The notes under the pieces are model-generated. The model was not told the DNA's origin. It saw only the letters and a program-made list of their open reading frames with translations, and did not search any database. A DNA stretch of 64,000 nt from an uncultured Eubacterium sp. (GTDB lineage: Bacteria; Bacillota; Clostridia; Lachnospirales; CAG-274): the NCBI GenBank assembly GCA_900551755.1, contig URXK01000003.1, forward strand, positions 76,206 to 140,205. Reading direction: 5' to 3'. This document shows, piece after piece, positions 9,881 to 19,359 of this stretch. The stretch's first letter is position 1. Every line of letters starts with the position of its first letter. The position numbers and the translations under genes were made by a program.

Positions 9881-10894
9881 TTATAAATATTTTTTTAGCT
9901 TACTACCTAATGACTCATATATATTTTTAGCAAATCTATCAGTCATTCCAGCCAAATAATCTGCCACAATTCTCTCTTGGTGATATTCTTCTGTATTATT
10001 ATTGTAATTCTTTTTAAATTCTTCTGGTACTTCATTAAAATTGTCTAAGTAGTAACCGTATAACACACTTAAAAACCTGCCATATTTCTTTCGCTCGTTT
10101 TCAAGTATTCCAGAATTATATACATTATCAAACATAAATTTTCTCAATTTATATAATGCAGATTTAACTTCACTATCCATTTTTATATCGTTGACATCTT
10201 GACTATTTTTAATTATATTTCTTACTAAAAAATCTATTCTATTTTTTAGTGTATTGCCTAAAATATCTGTACAGTCCTTTGGCAACATATCCTCTGTCAA
10301 CATTCCAGCCCTTATTGCATCATCAATATCGTGATTAACATAGGCAATTTTATCTGAAATCTGAACTATCTTTCCCTCAAGGGTACTAGGCGAGCCTGAA
10401 CCTCTGTGATTAAGCATACCGTCAAGAACTTCCTTAGTTAAGTTAAGTCCTTCTCCATTTTTTTCAATAGTTTCAACAACTCTTACACTTTGTTCATTGT
10501 GATGAAAACCCTCAGGAACAACCCTATTTAAGTCTTCCTCACCTAAATGGCCAAAAGGTGTATGTCCTAAATCGTGACCGAGAGCTATTGCCTCAGTTAA
10601 ATCCTCATTAAGTCTTAAGGCAAATGCAATAGTTCTAGCAATTTGAGATACTTCTAGTGTATGAGTAAGTCTAGTTCTAAAATGGTCGCCTTCTGGTGAA
10701 ATAAAAACCTGAGTTTTGTGCATTAGTCTTCTAAACGCCTTACAATGGACTATTCTATCTCTATCACGCTGATAACAAGTTCTTATATCACATAGTTCTT
10801 CATCTCTATTTCTTCCTTTACTCAATTTACTTTTTGCAGCAAAGGGACTAAGTATTTCATCTTCTATCATTTCTGTACGCTGTCGAATAGTCAT
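9881..10894 (-). CDS. dgt: deoxyguanosinetriphosphate triphosphohydrolase-like protein
   Basis: This HD-domain enzyme hydrolyses dNTPs to the deoxynucleoside and triphosphate. The 337-residue product shows the HD superfamily ligands in THTLEVSQIARTIAFAL and in GHDLGHTPFGHLGE. The KLSKGRNRDEE opening is typical of the Gram-positive dGTPase-like family. I place the start at ATG 10894 because AGAGGTG lies at the right distance there. It heads the dnaG-rpoD operon. Confidence 0.92.
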   Translation of the reverse strand: MTIRQRTEMIEDEILSPFAAKSKLSKGRNRDEELCDIRTCYQRDRDRIVHCKAFRRLMHKTQVFISPEGDHFRTRLTHTLEVSQIARTIAFALRLNEDLTEAIALGHDLGHTPFGHLGEEDLNRVVPEGFHHNEQSVRVVETIEKNGEGLNLTKEVLDGMLNHRGSGSPSTLEGKIVQISDKIAYVNHDIDDAIRAGMLTEDMLPKDCTDILGNTLKNRIDFLVRNIIKNSQDVNDIKMDSEVKSALYKLRKFMFDNVYNSGILENERKKYGRFLSVLYGYYLDNFNEVPEEFKKNYNNNTEEYHQERIVADYLAGMTDRFAKNIYESLGSKLKKYL

Positions 10895-10984
10895 TATATC
10901 ACCTCTCATACTAATTATATACGGCAAAAATCAAAAAAATCCTCTAAGCTCAACACATTATTGGCCTTTAATACTATAAATAGT

Positions 10985-11028
10985 AAATCCCCCTAAATAG
11001 AAAGACCTAAATCTATTTAAGGGGATTT
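10985..11028 (-). terminator. hairpin after the L,D-transpeptidase-like operon
   Basis: A 16-bp imperfect stem (10985-11000 with 11013-11028) closes a 12-nt loop just past the stop of the minus-strand gene at 11037. The U tract is weak, so termination efficiency is uncertain. Confidence 0.55.
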
Positions 11029-11036
11029 ATAAATTA

Positions 11037-12986
11037 TTATTCTTGATTTTCTTCTGAAGGGGTATCTTCCTTATTTTCCTGACTATCAACATTGTTTTCG
11101 TCACTAGCCTTTTTATCCTCTTCAGCTTGTTTATTATTTTCAGTCACAACCTCATTATTGCTTTCTTCTGACTTATTATCATCAGTTTCAGCACTTTCGC
11201 TTGTTTCTTCTGTTGTTTCTTCACCCTCATAAACAGGGATTTCTGGCTTATTTGCTATAAGGTTCATAAGCTCATTCATATATTCGTCTTCAACAAAATA
11301 GCTATCTACAATTGCGTGATTATAACAAACAATAGGCATATTAGCAAAGCAATTTTCATAAACAATTTTAGCATCATCTTCAAGCATATAAATAGAGCCA
11401 TCTGAGCCATCTTTTTTATAGCTATCTCCGCCAAACATATCTTTCCAACTTGCGTCACATATACCAATTACACCATTTATAGACATCCAATATTTAACAG
11501 ACTTGTTCTCACCATTTTCAGCAACACTACCATTGTTAGTTTTGGACTTTAGTCTGTAAACACCCTCTGGTGTTCTATAGTCATCATCGTCTTTTCCTGT
11601 TATAACAGGTGTGCAAAGTTTTTGCTCACCCTTAACATACATACAAAGCATTTGGTTAGACAAATCCACTTCAATATAACTATCGCCTATTTCCTTGTTT
11701 GTAACGGCAAATTCAACCTTTACCTTTGAATTATGACCGCCAAACATAGCCTCCTCAGCATCGGCTTCAAACTTAGTTCTATTAATAGCAGTGCCATAAT
11801 CACCACCTGTAACCTTAACAGTATCACCGTGGAAAGTTTTAAACTCTCTTACTTCCTCATTTGAACTATAGCTTTTATCAACTCTATCCTCGTATTTAGC
11901 AAAGGCTGTTTTATCAAAGATAAGTGTACCTTCTTCGTCAACAGTAAGCCAGTCCTTTTTAATATCAACAGGTATTTCAAATAAATCGTTTGTAACATTT
12001 AATTCAATCTTATTTTTAATTAATTTATTTGCTTTTTTGCAAGAGTCAATTAATACTTCATTATCTTCTGTAAGTCTAGGTTTAATAAAGCAATCTGCCT
12101 TGTTTATATCTATGCTTGCATTAAGACTATTTACTGCACCTCTTATGGTATTTTCAACAGCAAGTTTATTAATTTCATTACCATATATAGCAGGAGTTAT
12201 TGTGTATTTGCCGTCTTTATAAGTAAGTTTTGCATCTACACTTTTTGTTGTACTCTCCATACCTAAAACTAAGGTACTATTAATAAACTGATTTAAAACA
12301 TTAGTATCATATTTAAGTCCCTCACCAGTATTAATTGGTTCTGAACTAAAAATTACACCTTTTAACCAAGACACCTTTTTTTGATGCTTGCATATATCTT
12401 GCAAAACCTTATCCATATCTCCAAACTCAAGGTTTATGTCATTGCCATAAAGTTCATCAACAGTAATACCATTATTTACTATGCTTAAATTATAGCCCTC
12501 TATCCTTTTTCGCATAATTTCAGTAACTTCACTTACCTTTTTATTAGAACAGTCCTCACCATTAATAACAGTTGAAGGCAAAAATCTATTACTAAAATAT
12601 CCAAATGAAATTATAAGATAAACAGCCACAAAAACTACTACAACTAAAGAAGAAATAATAACCTTCTTTTTTACATTATCAGCCTTATTTATTTCTCCAT
12701 TATCAAATGAGCTTTCGTCAGTAGTAGTCGATTTTTTATTTTGTTCCTTTTTTAAATATTCTTTTTCTTCAAACTCTTTAAGAGCTTTAGGCTTAATTGA
12801 GTCAAGTTTTTTCATTTTTTCCTTTCGTCTTTTAAGCCTTTCTTCCTCTTCTTGCATTATTTGTGCTTCAATTTCTTCTGTATCTTTCAAAAAATCCGTA
12901 TAGTTTATTTTTTTGTCATCAATTTCATTATCATAAGCTATATTTTCATTTTCCTCTGTTTTTCCCTTTTTACTACGCATATACAA
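11037..12986 (-). CDS. L,D-transpeptidase-like protein lacking catalytic residues
   Basis: The 649-residue protein has the layout of a Clostridia L,D-transpeptidase: a charged cytoplasmic N-terminus rich in Glu and Lys (1-105), one membrane helix (about 108-130), a PG_binding_4-like extracellular region (about 140-420), a YkuD domain (about 440-580) and an acidic Glu/Ser/Asn-rich tail (about 590-649). The active site is destroyed. Against the neighbour at 13005-14570, the conserved GMHDA has become GICDA (C510) and SHGC has become SDGS (D529, S531), so both His and the nucleophilic Cys are gone. The fold is otherwise kept, with GDSYIEVDLSNQ and RTPEGVYRLK. It may be a peptidoglycan-binding or regulatory pseudoenzyme; transpeptidase activity is not expected. 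It lies 18 bp downstream of its active paralogue. Confidence 0.85.
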   Translation of the reverse strand: MYMRSKKGKTEENENIAYDNEIDDKKINYTDFLKDTEEIEAQIMQEEEERLKRRKEKMKKLDSIKPKALKEFEEKEYLKKEQNKKSTTTDESSFDNGEINKADNVKKKVIISSLVVVVFVAVYLIISFGYFSNRFLPSTVINGEDCSNKKVSEVTEIMRKRIEGYNLSIVNNGITVDELYGNDINLEFGDMDKVLQDICKHQKKVSWLKGVIFSSEPINTGEGLKYDTNVLNQFINSTLVLGMESTTKSVDAKLTYKDGKYTITPAIYGNEINKLAVENTIRGAVNSLNASIDINKADCFIKPRLTEDNEVLIDSCKKANKLIKNKIELNVTNDLFEIPVDIKKDWLTVDEEGTLIFDKTAFAKYEDRVDKSYSSNEEVREFKTFHGDTVKVTGGDYGTAINRTKFEADAEEAMFGGHNSKVKVEFAVTNKEIGDSYIEVDLSNQMLCMYVKGEQKLCTPVITGKDDDDYRTPEGVYRLKSKTNNGSVAENGENKSVKYWMSINGVIGICDASWKDMFGGDSYKKDGSDGSIYMLEDDAKIVYENCFANMPIVCYNHAIVDSYFVEDEYMNELMNLIANKPEIPVYEGEETTEETSESAETDDNKSEESNNEVVTENNKQAEEDKKASDENNVDSQENKEDTPSEENQE

Positions 12987-13004
12987 TTATCTCCACATAT
13001 TATT

Positions 13005-14570
13005 TTATCCCTTGTTTCTTTCGTAAGCACTAATAGGTTTAAAGGCACTTATTCTTTCGTGATAATAGCATACAATAGGCATATTAACCTTTGCATAATT
13101 ATAAGCAATACCAACATCTCTCATAGCCATATTAATACAGCCGTGAGAACCTCTAGTCAAATACTTGTTGCCTCCAAAATAGCTTTGCCATACAGCATCG
13201 TGCATACCAATGCCACCATTAAAAGGCATCCAATAGCTTACAGGTGTTCTGTAGTTAGGTCCAACAAGTGTAACGTGCTTTGCCTTATTTTTTAATCTAT
13301 AAACACCTTGAGGTGTTGCTCTACTGCCTGGAAGTCCTGACACAATAGGACAATCTAAAACTAGCTTACCCTCTGAATACATATATAAATATTGGTTTGT
13401 TAAATCAATTTCTACATAAGTATCCCCTATGCCATCAACACCATTTAAAGTATTTTTCTTGTATGTTATAGTTTGACTTACTGGCTTATTTTCTAACACA
13501 GCCGATTTAACAGCTTTTCTTAAGGTTTTAATATCAATGTATGTACCGTAATCTCCACCAACTACATCAACATCAGTACCGTGAGAAGTATGGAATTTTA
13601 TTGTGTTGCCAACTGTATTATATCTACTCTTTATAGCATCAATACCTGCATCTATTGTCTTTTCATTGCAAATAAAGTTGTAATCTCCATCAATGTTATA
13701 AATAGAATTTATAATTTCATTATTAAAATTAGCATCACTATTTTCCAATTTTATATTCATATTTATTCCATCAAAGAATTTTTTGGCAGTAGCACAAGCA
13801 TTATTTAACTTGCTTTCAATTTCAGGTGTCATATCATTTTTAACATAACAATCTGACTCCTCAATCACCATTTTAGGCTCTAAATGCTGAACAGATGAAT
13901 AAATTTTCTGAATATATGTAGCTGGTTCAATTTGGTCTGATGCAACTGGAGGTACAATAACAAAGTCCTTGCCTGTGTAATATATTGAACCTTGACGGCT
14001 TTTTATTGTTGTTGGCAAATTGTAACCAACAGAATCAGCAATTTTAAAATTAAGTTTATGCACATTATAGGACATAATATCCATATAATCTAAGTCGTAA
14101 ATATCTTTGTGACCTAAAATTGCTGGCAACCACATTAAATTACACTGCTTTTTAACCATTGATGCAACATTCCATTTTGCCTTATAGCTTAAAGCCAAAT
14201 CAAAATTATCAGGCTTGTATTTATCAATAATATAACCACCGTTATAAATATCAAGCTCGTAATTATTTATTTTATTCTCATAATAATTGCAAACTTCTTC
14301 TACATTCATACCAGAAAAGTCAGTGCCATTAATAACGGTGTTAGGTAAAAACTTGCCATTATACTTAATGTAACCAATTGCAGAATAAACTAAAAATGAT
14401 GCCACAGCAACCCCTGCCACAACTTTTAGTACTAAATATTTTTTATTACTAATTGCAGTTTTTGCATCATCTTTAGACCTTCTATGTACTATTTCATTAT
14501 CGTCAATTTTATCAATCAATTCACTTACTGAACATACTTCCTTACTAGCCTTACTTCGTTTAAGTCTCAT
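13005..14570 (-). CDS. L,D-transpeptidase (YkuD) with PG_binding_4 domain
   Basis: L,D-transpeptidases form 3-3 crosslinks in peptidoglycan or attach proteins to it. The 521-residue protein has a cytoplasmic N-terminus, a membrane helix (about 47-66), a long PG_binding_4-like region (about 75-360) and a C-terminal YkuD domain. The catalytic motif SHGCINM (H476, C478) and the upstream GMHDA histidine are intact. The catalytic domain should lie outside the membrane. It is followed after 18 bp by a paralogue without catalytic residues, and the two are probably co-transcribed. Confidence 0.92.
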   Translation of the reverse strand: MRLKRSKASKEVCSVSELIDKIDDNEIVHRRSKDDAKTAISNKKYLVLKVVAGVAVASFLVYSAIGYIKYNGKFLPNTVINGTDFSGMNVEEVCNYYENKINNYELDIYNGGYIIDKYKPDNFDLALSYKAKWNVASMVKKQCNLMWLPAILGHKDIYDLDYMDIMSYNVHKLNFKIADSVGYNLPTTIKSRQGSIYYTGKDFVIVPPVASDQIEPATYIQKIYSSVQHLEPKMVIEESDCYVKNDMTPEIESKLNNACATAKKFFDGINMNIKLENSDANFNNEIINSIYNIDGDYNFICNEKTIDAGIDAIKSRYNTVGNTIKFHTSHGTDVDVVGGDYGTYIDIKTLRKAVKSAVLENKPVSQTITYKKNTLNGVDGIGDTYVEIDLTNQYLYMYSEGKLVLDCPIVSGLPGSRATPQGVYRLKNKAKHVTLVGPNYRTPVSYWMPFNGGIGMHDAVWQSYFGGNKYLTRGSHGCINMAMRDVGIAYNYAKVNMPIVCYYHERISAFKPISAYERNKG

Positions 14571-14705
14571 ATACTTTTCTCCTCTTCATAACTTATATTA
14601 TTTTAATATATTTTGTATCAAATTTCAAGTCAATAAGTATAAAAAAACAATTATTAGAAAATTTTAATAAAATGTATTTTTTTGTAGTTAAATTATTGCA
14701 TAATA

Positions 14706-14732
14706 AAATCGCCTATGAAACATAGACGACTT
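14706..14732 (-). terminator. terminator after the CAP-domain gene
   Basis: On the minus strand a 12-bp stem with two G-U pairs (14721-14732 with 14706-14717) and a 3-nt loop is followed by TTTTATTATG. It lies 18 bp past the CAP gene stop. Confidence 0.75.
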
Positions 14733-14749
14733 TATTAAATCAGTTTTAT

Positions 14750-15727
14750 TTAGCCAATAAACATCTGACTCCAATATGTATTTCCACTTGTATAACCTAT
14801 ACCCATTTGAGTAAAGTTCTTATTTAATATGTTGGCTCTGTGACCAGAAGAATTCATCCAAGCATTAAAAACTTCCTCGGCTGTCTTTTGACCCTTAGCT
14901 ATATTTTCTCCTGCTGTTTTGTAATTAATGCCAAAACTCTTTATCATATCAAAAGGTGAGCCATAAGTAGGTGAAGTATGAGAAAAATAGTTGTTGTTTT
15001 TCATATCTTCTGCCTTCTTTTGTGCTACATTTGATAGACTGCTGTTTAATGTAAGTGATGACAAACCATTTTCATTTCTTGCTTTATTTACAAGGTTTAA
15101 TAGTTTTGATGCCACACTATTATCAACGGTTGATGTTGTTGTTTCTGTTGTAGTTTCCGTAACTTTGTTAGTTGTTGTTTCTGTTGCAACTGTAGTAGTT
15201 TCTGTTATCTTTGTTGTTTCTTCTGTTGTTACTTCCGTTGTTGCCTCTGTTGTAAATGTCGGCTTTGTTGCCTGTGTTGTTTCTTCTGTTGTAGCCTCTG
15301 TTGTAAATGTCGGCTTTGTTGCCTGTGTTGTTTCTTCTGTTGTAGCCTCTGTTGTAAATGTCGGCTTTGTTGCCTGTGTTGTTTCTTCTGTTGTTGTAAA
15401 TATTGGCTTTGTTGCCTGTGTTGTTTCTTCCGTTGTTGCCTCTGTTGTAAATGTTGGCTTTGTTGCTTGTGTAGTCACTTCTGTTGTAATTGTTGGTTTT
15501 GTTACAATTACAGTTGTACTTTCAAAGCAATTTTTTGTAGTTGTTTCAACCGGCTTAATTATGTTACAATTTTTTGTAGTTGTTTCTGTTGGCTTGTTTT
15601 GATTACACCAATTATTATATGTAGAATTTGTATTGATTATGCACTTTTCATTTGTAATATTTCCTGCTAATGCCGTTGTTGACATTGACATAACAATTAA
15701 AGATGTCACAAAAATTAACTTTTTCAT
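14750..15727 (-). CDS. secreted CAP/SCP-domain protein with Thr-rich repeats
   Basis: The 325-residue protein has a signal peptide (MKKLIFVTSLIVMSMSTTALA), a low-complexity linker of Thr/Glu-rich repeats (about residues 75-200) and a C-terminal CAP (SCP/PR1, YkwD-type) domain (about 210-325). The CAP signatures are NKARNENGLSSL, YFSHTSPTYGSPFDM, TAGENIAKG, and HRANILNKNFTQMGIGY. Such proteins are found in many spore-formers, but their biochemical role is unclear. The Thr-rich linker resembles an O-glycosylated stalk. It is upstream of neither transpeptidase in the same unit, since a terminator separates them. Confidence 0.9.
   Translation of the reverse strand: MKKLIFVTSLIVMSMSTTALAGNITNEKCIINTNSTYNNWCNQNKPTETTTKNCNIIKPVETTTKNCFESTTVIVTKPTITTEVTTQATKPTFTTEATTEETTQATKPIFTTTEETTQATKPTFTTEATTEETTQATKPTFTTEATTEETTQATKPTFTTEATTEVTTEETTKITETTTVATETTTNKVTETTTETTTSTVDNSVASKLLNLVNKARNENGLSSLTLNSSLSNVAQKKAEDMKNNNYFSHTSPTYGSPFDMIKSFGINYKTAGENIAKGQKTAEEVFNAWMNSSGHRANILNKNFTQMGIGYTSGNTYWSQMFIG
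15225..15485 (-). repeat. tandem repeats encoding a Thr/Glu-rich linker
   Basis: About five tandem copies of a unit near 51-54 bp encode variants of ATTEETTQATKPTFTTE. One central copy is shorter (TKPIFTTTEETTQ), so the array has already lost or gained a part-unit. The array is in frame and makes the spacer between signal peptide and CAP domain. The long open frame on the opposite strand is a by-product of this repeat. Confidence 0.85.
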
Positions 15728-15825
15728 ATCATTCTCCTTTAGTTTTATTCGGCGCCTAAAACAAGTATATATGAATATTTAAAATAAATAAATGCAAAAT
15801 ATATGGCATATATGTCAAAAAATAC

Positions 15826-15854
15826 TTGCAAATGCAATAGTTTTCCTATAAAAT
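15826..15854 (+). promoter_or_regulatory. promoter of prfC
   Basis: TTGCAA (15826-15831) is followed after 17 bp by TAAAAT (15849-15854). It lies about 50 bp before the prfC start and is the best candidate in this gap. Confidence 0.5.
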
Positions 15855-15904
15855 AGAAAAGATGGAAAGAAATACAGTGATAATTTTAGAAAGGGAATTA
15901 TATT

Positions 15905-17485
15905 ATGGCTAAACCTAATATTAATTTAATAAATAAAAGAAGAATTTTCGGCATAATATCTCATCCCGATGCCGGTAAAACAACATTAACAGAAAAACTT
16001 TTGCTCCACGGTGGTGCTATTCACGAGGCTGGTGCAGTAAAAGCTAGGAGAGGTCGTTCTGCAAAGTCTGACTGGATGGAAATAGAAAAGCAAAGAGGTA
16101 TTTCCGTTACTTCTTCTGTAATGCAGTTTGAATACGAAAACAAGATTGTATCTATTATGGATACTCCTGGTCATAACGACTTTGGTGAAGATACTTACAG
16201 AATACTTACTTCTGTTGACTCTGCTGTAATGGTTATTGATGCTGCTAAGGGTGTTGAGGCACAGACAAGAAAACTTTTTAAAGTATGTAGTATGAGAGGT
16301 ATTCCTATATTTACATTTATGAACAAGTTAGATAGAGATGCTATGGAACCATTAGCACTTCTTGAAGAACTTGAAAATGCCTTAGGTCTTCCTTCTGTTG
16401 CAGTTACTTGGCCTATTGGTAACGGTGCTTATTTTGAAGGTATCTATGACAGACTTGAAAACAAAGTATACCTTTATAAAGAAAATAAAACTATAGAACT
16501 TTCTGACGAAGGCGTTTATGATAAACAACTTGATGATATTTTATTCCACGAAAACCTTCAAAATTTAAGAGATGAAATTGAGCTTTTAGATGGTGCTGGT
16601 AATGAATTTGATATGGAGCTTATATCAAAGGGTAAACTTTCACCTGTTTTCTTTGGTACAGCATTAGCTGACTTTGGTGTAACTAATTTCTTAGAGCATT
16701 TCCTTGATATGTCACCTGCTCCAGGACCTAGAAAGACAACTGATGGTGAAGTTCAGCCAACTGATGAGTTCTTCTCTGGCTTTATTTTCAAAATTCAGGC
16801 AAATATGAATCCTGCACACAGAGATAGACTTGCATTTTTCAGAATATGCTCTGGTACATTTGAAAGAGGTATGGATGTAGTTCTTTCAAGAAACGGTAAG
16901 AAAATGAAACTTAACCAGTCAACTCAGCTTATGGCAAATGAAAGAGAAAATGTTGAAACTGCTATTGCTGGTGATATTATTGGTATATATGATACTGGTA
17001 ATTTCCAGATTGGTGATACTCTTACTAACTGCAAGGACAAACTTTTCTTTGAACCTTTACCTACATTCCCACCTGAACTTTTTATGAAGGTTAGACCAGT
17101 TGACACAATGAAGGCAAAGCAATTCCAAAAAGGTGTTGACCAGCTTGCACAGGAAGGTGCTATACAGATTTACAAAACAGAATATAACGATGTCGTGTTA
17201 GGTGCTGTTGGTGCATTACAGTTTGAAGTATTTGAATATAGATTAAAAAATGAATATAATTCAGAAATAAGAATGGAACCAATGAACTACAGCGTTGCTA
17301 GATGGGTAAAGGGCAAAACTGTTGAACAGATTAAAGACCTTACAAACTCAAGATGTACCCTTGTGTTTGACCACTTTGAAAGACCTATACTTCTTTTCTC
17401 AAATGAATATGCTTTAAATACATTTGCTGAAAGAAATGATGATGTAGAACTTATTGAAGCACTTGCTGTTGATGAAACTGAATAA
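15905..17485 (+). CDS. prfC: peptide chain release factor 3
   Basis: RF3 is a GTPase that recycles RF1 and RF2 from terminating ribosomes. The 526-residue product has the G1 motif SHPDAGKTTLTEKL, the G3 motif DTPGHNDF, the G4 motif FMNKLDRD, and the RF3-specific GRSAKSDWMEIEKQRGISVTSS switch region. Family length is usually near 525-530. It is transcribed alone, from its own promoter to a bidirectional terminator. Confidence 0.96.
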   Translation: MAKPNINLINKRRIFGIISHPDAGKTTLTEKLLLHGGAIHEAGAVKARRGRSAKSDWMEIEKQRGISVTSSVMQFEYENKIVSIMDTPGHNDFGEDTYRILTSVDSAVMVIDAAKGVEAQTRKLFKVCSMRGIPIFTFMNKLDRDAMEPLALLEELENALGLPSVAVTWPIGNGAYFEGIYDRLENKVYLYKENKTIELSDEGVYDKQLDDILFHENLQNLRDEIELLDGAGNEFDMELISKGKLSPVFFGTALADFGVTNFLEHFLDMSPAPGPRKTTDGEVQPTDEFFSGFIFKIQANMNPAHRDRLAFFRICSGTFERGMDVVLSRNGKKMKLNQSTQLMANERENVETAIAGDIIGIYDTGNFQIGDTLTNCKDKLFFEPLPTFPPELFMKVRPVDTMKAKQFQKGVDQLAQEGAIQIYKTEYNDVVLGAVGALQFEVFEYRLKNEYNSEIRMEPMNYSVARWVKGKTVEQIKDLTNSRCTLVFDHFERPILLFSNEYALNTFAERNDDVELIEALAVDETE

Positions 17486-17498
17486 TTTATAACAAACT

Positions 17499-17529
17499 AA
17501 AGGCTCAACCAAATATTGATTGAGCCTTT
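17499..17529. terminator. bidirectional terminator between prfC and the histidine kinase gene
   Basis: A 10-bp perfect stem (17499-17508 with 17520-17529) encloses an 11-nt loop and begins and ends with A or T runs. It lies between convergent genes. Confidence 0.8.
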
Positions 17530-17535
17530 AACATA

Positions 17536-18957
17536 TTATTTAGTTAATTCCAGAGTAAATGTAAAGCAACTGCCCTTTCCAATCTCACTTTTAAGTTCAA
17601 CATTTTGATGATGAGCTTTTATAAATTCCTTAACAATAGCTAAGCCTAAGCCACTTCCACTCTTATCCATACCTCTTGACTCATCAGCTTTGTAAAGTCT
17701 TTCAAAAACTCTGCTTTGTTCTTCTTCTGACAAACCAATACCAGTATCGGATACAGAAATTACTGCCTTTTCATTTTCAATTTTAGATGATATAGAAACA
17801 TAACCTTGATTTGTAAATTTAATACCATTGTCAACTAAATTAACAACAACTCTCCTGATTTTATCTAAATCAGCATTTACCATTAATGTATCTTGACTAA
17901 AATCACTTTTTAACTCAATACCCTTAATATCAGCCTTTCCCCTCATAAGTTTAATAGTTTCATCAATAACCTTGTTAATATCAAAGTCACTTAATTTCAA
18001 AGCATTGGCTGAATCATCAAGTTTATTAAGGTCAAGTATACTATTAGACAATTTATTTAATCTTGAAGTTTCATTAAATATTATTTCCATATAGTGCTTA
18101 TATTTATTTTCAGGTATTACACCATCAAGCATAGCTTGCAAAAAGCCTCTTATAGATGTAATAGGTGACCTTAAATCGTGAGATATATTAGAAATAATTT
18201 CTCGTCTTCTTTTTTCTAATCCATCAAGGCTCTCTGCCATACTGTTAAAACTTGAACACAGTTCCTTAATTTCATCATTCATATCAACAGTAACTTCTAT
18301 TCTTTCATCAAAATTCCCCTTAGAAATATGCTTTGCCACATTACTAAGTCGTCTAACTGGTATAACAAACTCATTTGTTGCCCAATGAATTGTAAAAAAT
18401 CCCAAAATTAAAGCTAAAATAAAGAAGAAAATAACTATTATATAAACTCTATTAATATATTGACTAAACTCACTTAAAGGAATACTTACAATAACTATTG
18501 CTTCAACATTATTTTCAAAGTTTACTGGATAACACAATATATATCTAGTCTGTTCATATATGTCGTCCATATCGCCCTGCAACCACTCTGGCTTACCTTC
18601 CATTACATCATTGTAACCAAAGAACTTATTTAAAATATCGCCTCTCTCTAAGTTTAAAATATCCTTAGACCTTGCAATTACTTTCAAATCTGGGTCAACA
18701 AGGAAAAAGCTATAATCCATATATTTGTCAGCCGTATTTATTTCATTAATAAAATAGTCCTTGTTAAATTTTTTGCCTTGATGACTTTGAACATATATAT
18801 CTGATATTTTTATTGCTTGATTTAGCAAATTATTTCTTTGGTCATTATAAAAATATCCTCTAAACACTTCAGTAAAGCCTAAACTAAGCAAAAAAGATGC
18901 AATTAATAACACAACTATATAATATGTAAATGTTTTTCCAAATGTAGTCCTTATCAC
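17536..18957 (-). CDS. orphan sensor histidine kinase
   Basis: The 473-residue membrane kinase has two transmembrane helices (about 10-30 and 165-187) flanking an extracytoplasmic sensor (about 31-164), then HAMP (about 188-240), HisKA with the phospho-acceptor in SHDLRSPIT (H260) and a HATPase_c domain with N-box VVNLVDNGIKF, SDTGIGLS and GSGLGLAIVKEF. It resembles the VicK/PhoR class. No response regulator is adjacent: the downstream neighbour is convergent prfC and the upstream neighbour is divergent yqfC. Its partner must be encoded elsewhere. Confidence 0.93.
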   Translation of the reverse strand: MIRTTFGKTFTYYIVVLLIASFLLSLGFTEVFRGYFYNDQRNNLLNQAIKISDIYVQSHQGKKFNKDYFINEINTADKYMDYSFFLVDPDLKVIARSKDILNLERGDILNKFFGYNDVMEGKPEWLQGDMDDIYEQTRYILCYPVNFENNVEAIVIVSIPLSEFSQYINRVYIIVIFFFILALILGFFTIHWATNEFVIPVRRLSNVAKHISKGNFDERIEVTVDMNDEIKELCSSFNSMAESLDGLEKRRREIISNISHDLRSPITSIRGFLQAMLDGVIPENKYKHYMEIIFNETSRLNKLSNSILDLNKLDDSANALKLSDFDINKVIDETIKLMRGKADIKGIELKSDFSQDTLMVNADLDKIRRVVVNLVDNGIKFTNQGYVSISSKIENEKAVISVSDTGIGLSEEEQSRVFERLYKADESRGMDKSGSGLGLAIVKEFIKAHHQNVELKSEIGKGSCFTFTLELTK

Positions 18958-19083
18958 AACATATACCCCTCCTTTATATTAATTAGATTATAAAACAAAT
19001 TAACAAAAAATACAATATCTTACTTAATATCATATTCCAAAATATACTGCATATATATTTTATAAAGGTGAGGTGTGGGAGCT

Positions 19084-19359
19084 ATGAAAAAAGTTGCTGA
19101 AATAATTTCAAAAGGTACAAAATTCCCCACAGAGGTTATATCTTCAACACCTAAATTAGAAATAACTGGAAATAACACAATTTACATTGAAAATCACAAA
19201 GGTGTAAAAGTATTAACATCAGATGAAATAATCATAAAGCTAAAAACAGGCTTTCTAATAGCTCAAGGAAAAAAGATTTCTATATCTGAAATTAACAAGG
19301 ATTTTATTTTTTTAACAGGTATTTTTAATTCCTTTAGATTTGAAGAAAATTTGGAGTGA
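19084..19359 (+). CDS. yqfC: sporulation protein YqfC
   Basis: YqfC is a small sporulation-associated protein expressed in spore-formers and is nearly always next to yqfD. The 91-residue product contains the conserved NNTIYIENHKGVKVLTSDEI block. I use ATG 19084, spaced 8 nt from a GAGGTG ribosome site; an in-frame GTG at 19075 would overlap that site. Its end overlaps the yqfD start region. Confidence 0.87.
   Translation: MKKVAEIISKGTKFPTEVISSTPKLEITGNNTIYIENHKGVKVLTSDEIIIKLKTGFLIAQGKKISISEINKDFIFLTGIFNSFRFEENLE

Noticed and set aside
15225..15485. Regular repeats that might suggest a CRISPR array.
   Set aside because: The repeats are contiguous, in frame and without unique spacers, and no cas genes are near.
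14991..15602. Plus-strand 203-codon open frame rich in Val and Ser across the Thr-rich repeats.
   Set aside because: It is antisense to the CAP protein's repeat array; the repeats keep the opposite strand open by chance. It has no ribosome site and its repeats mirror the real protein.
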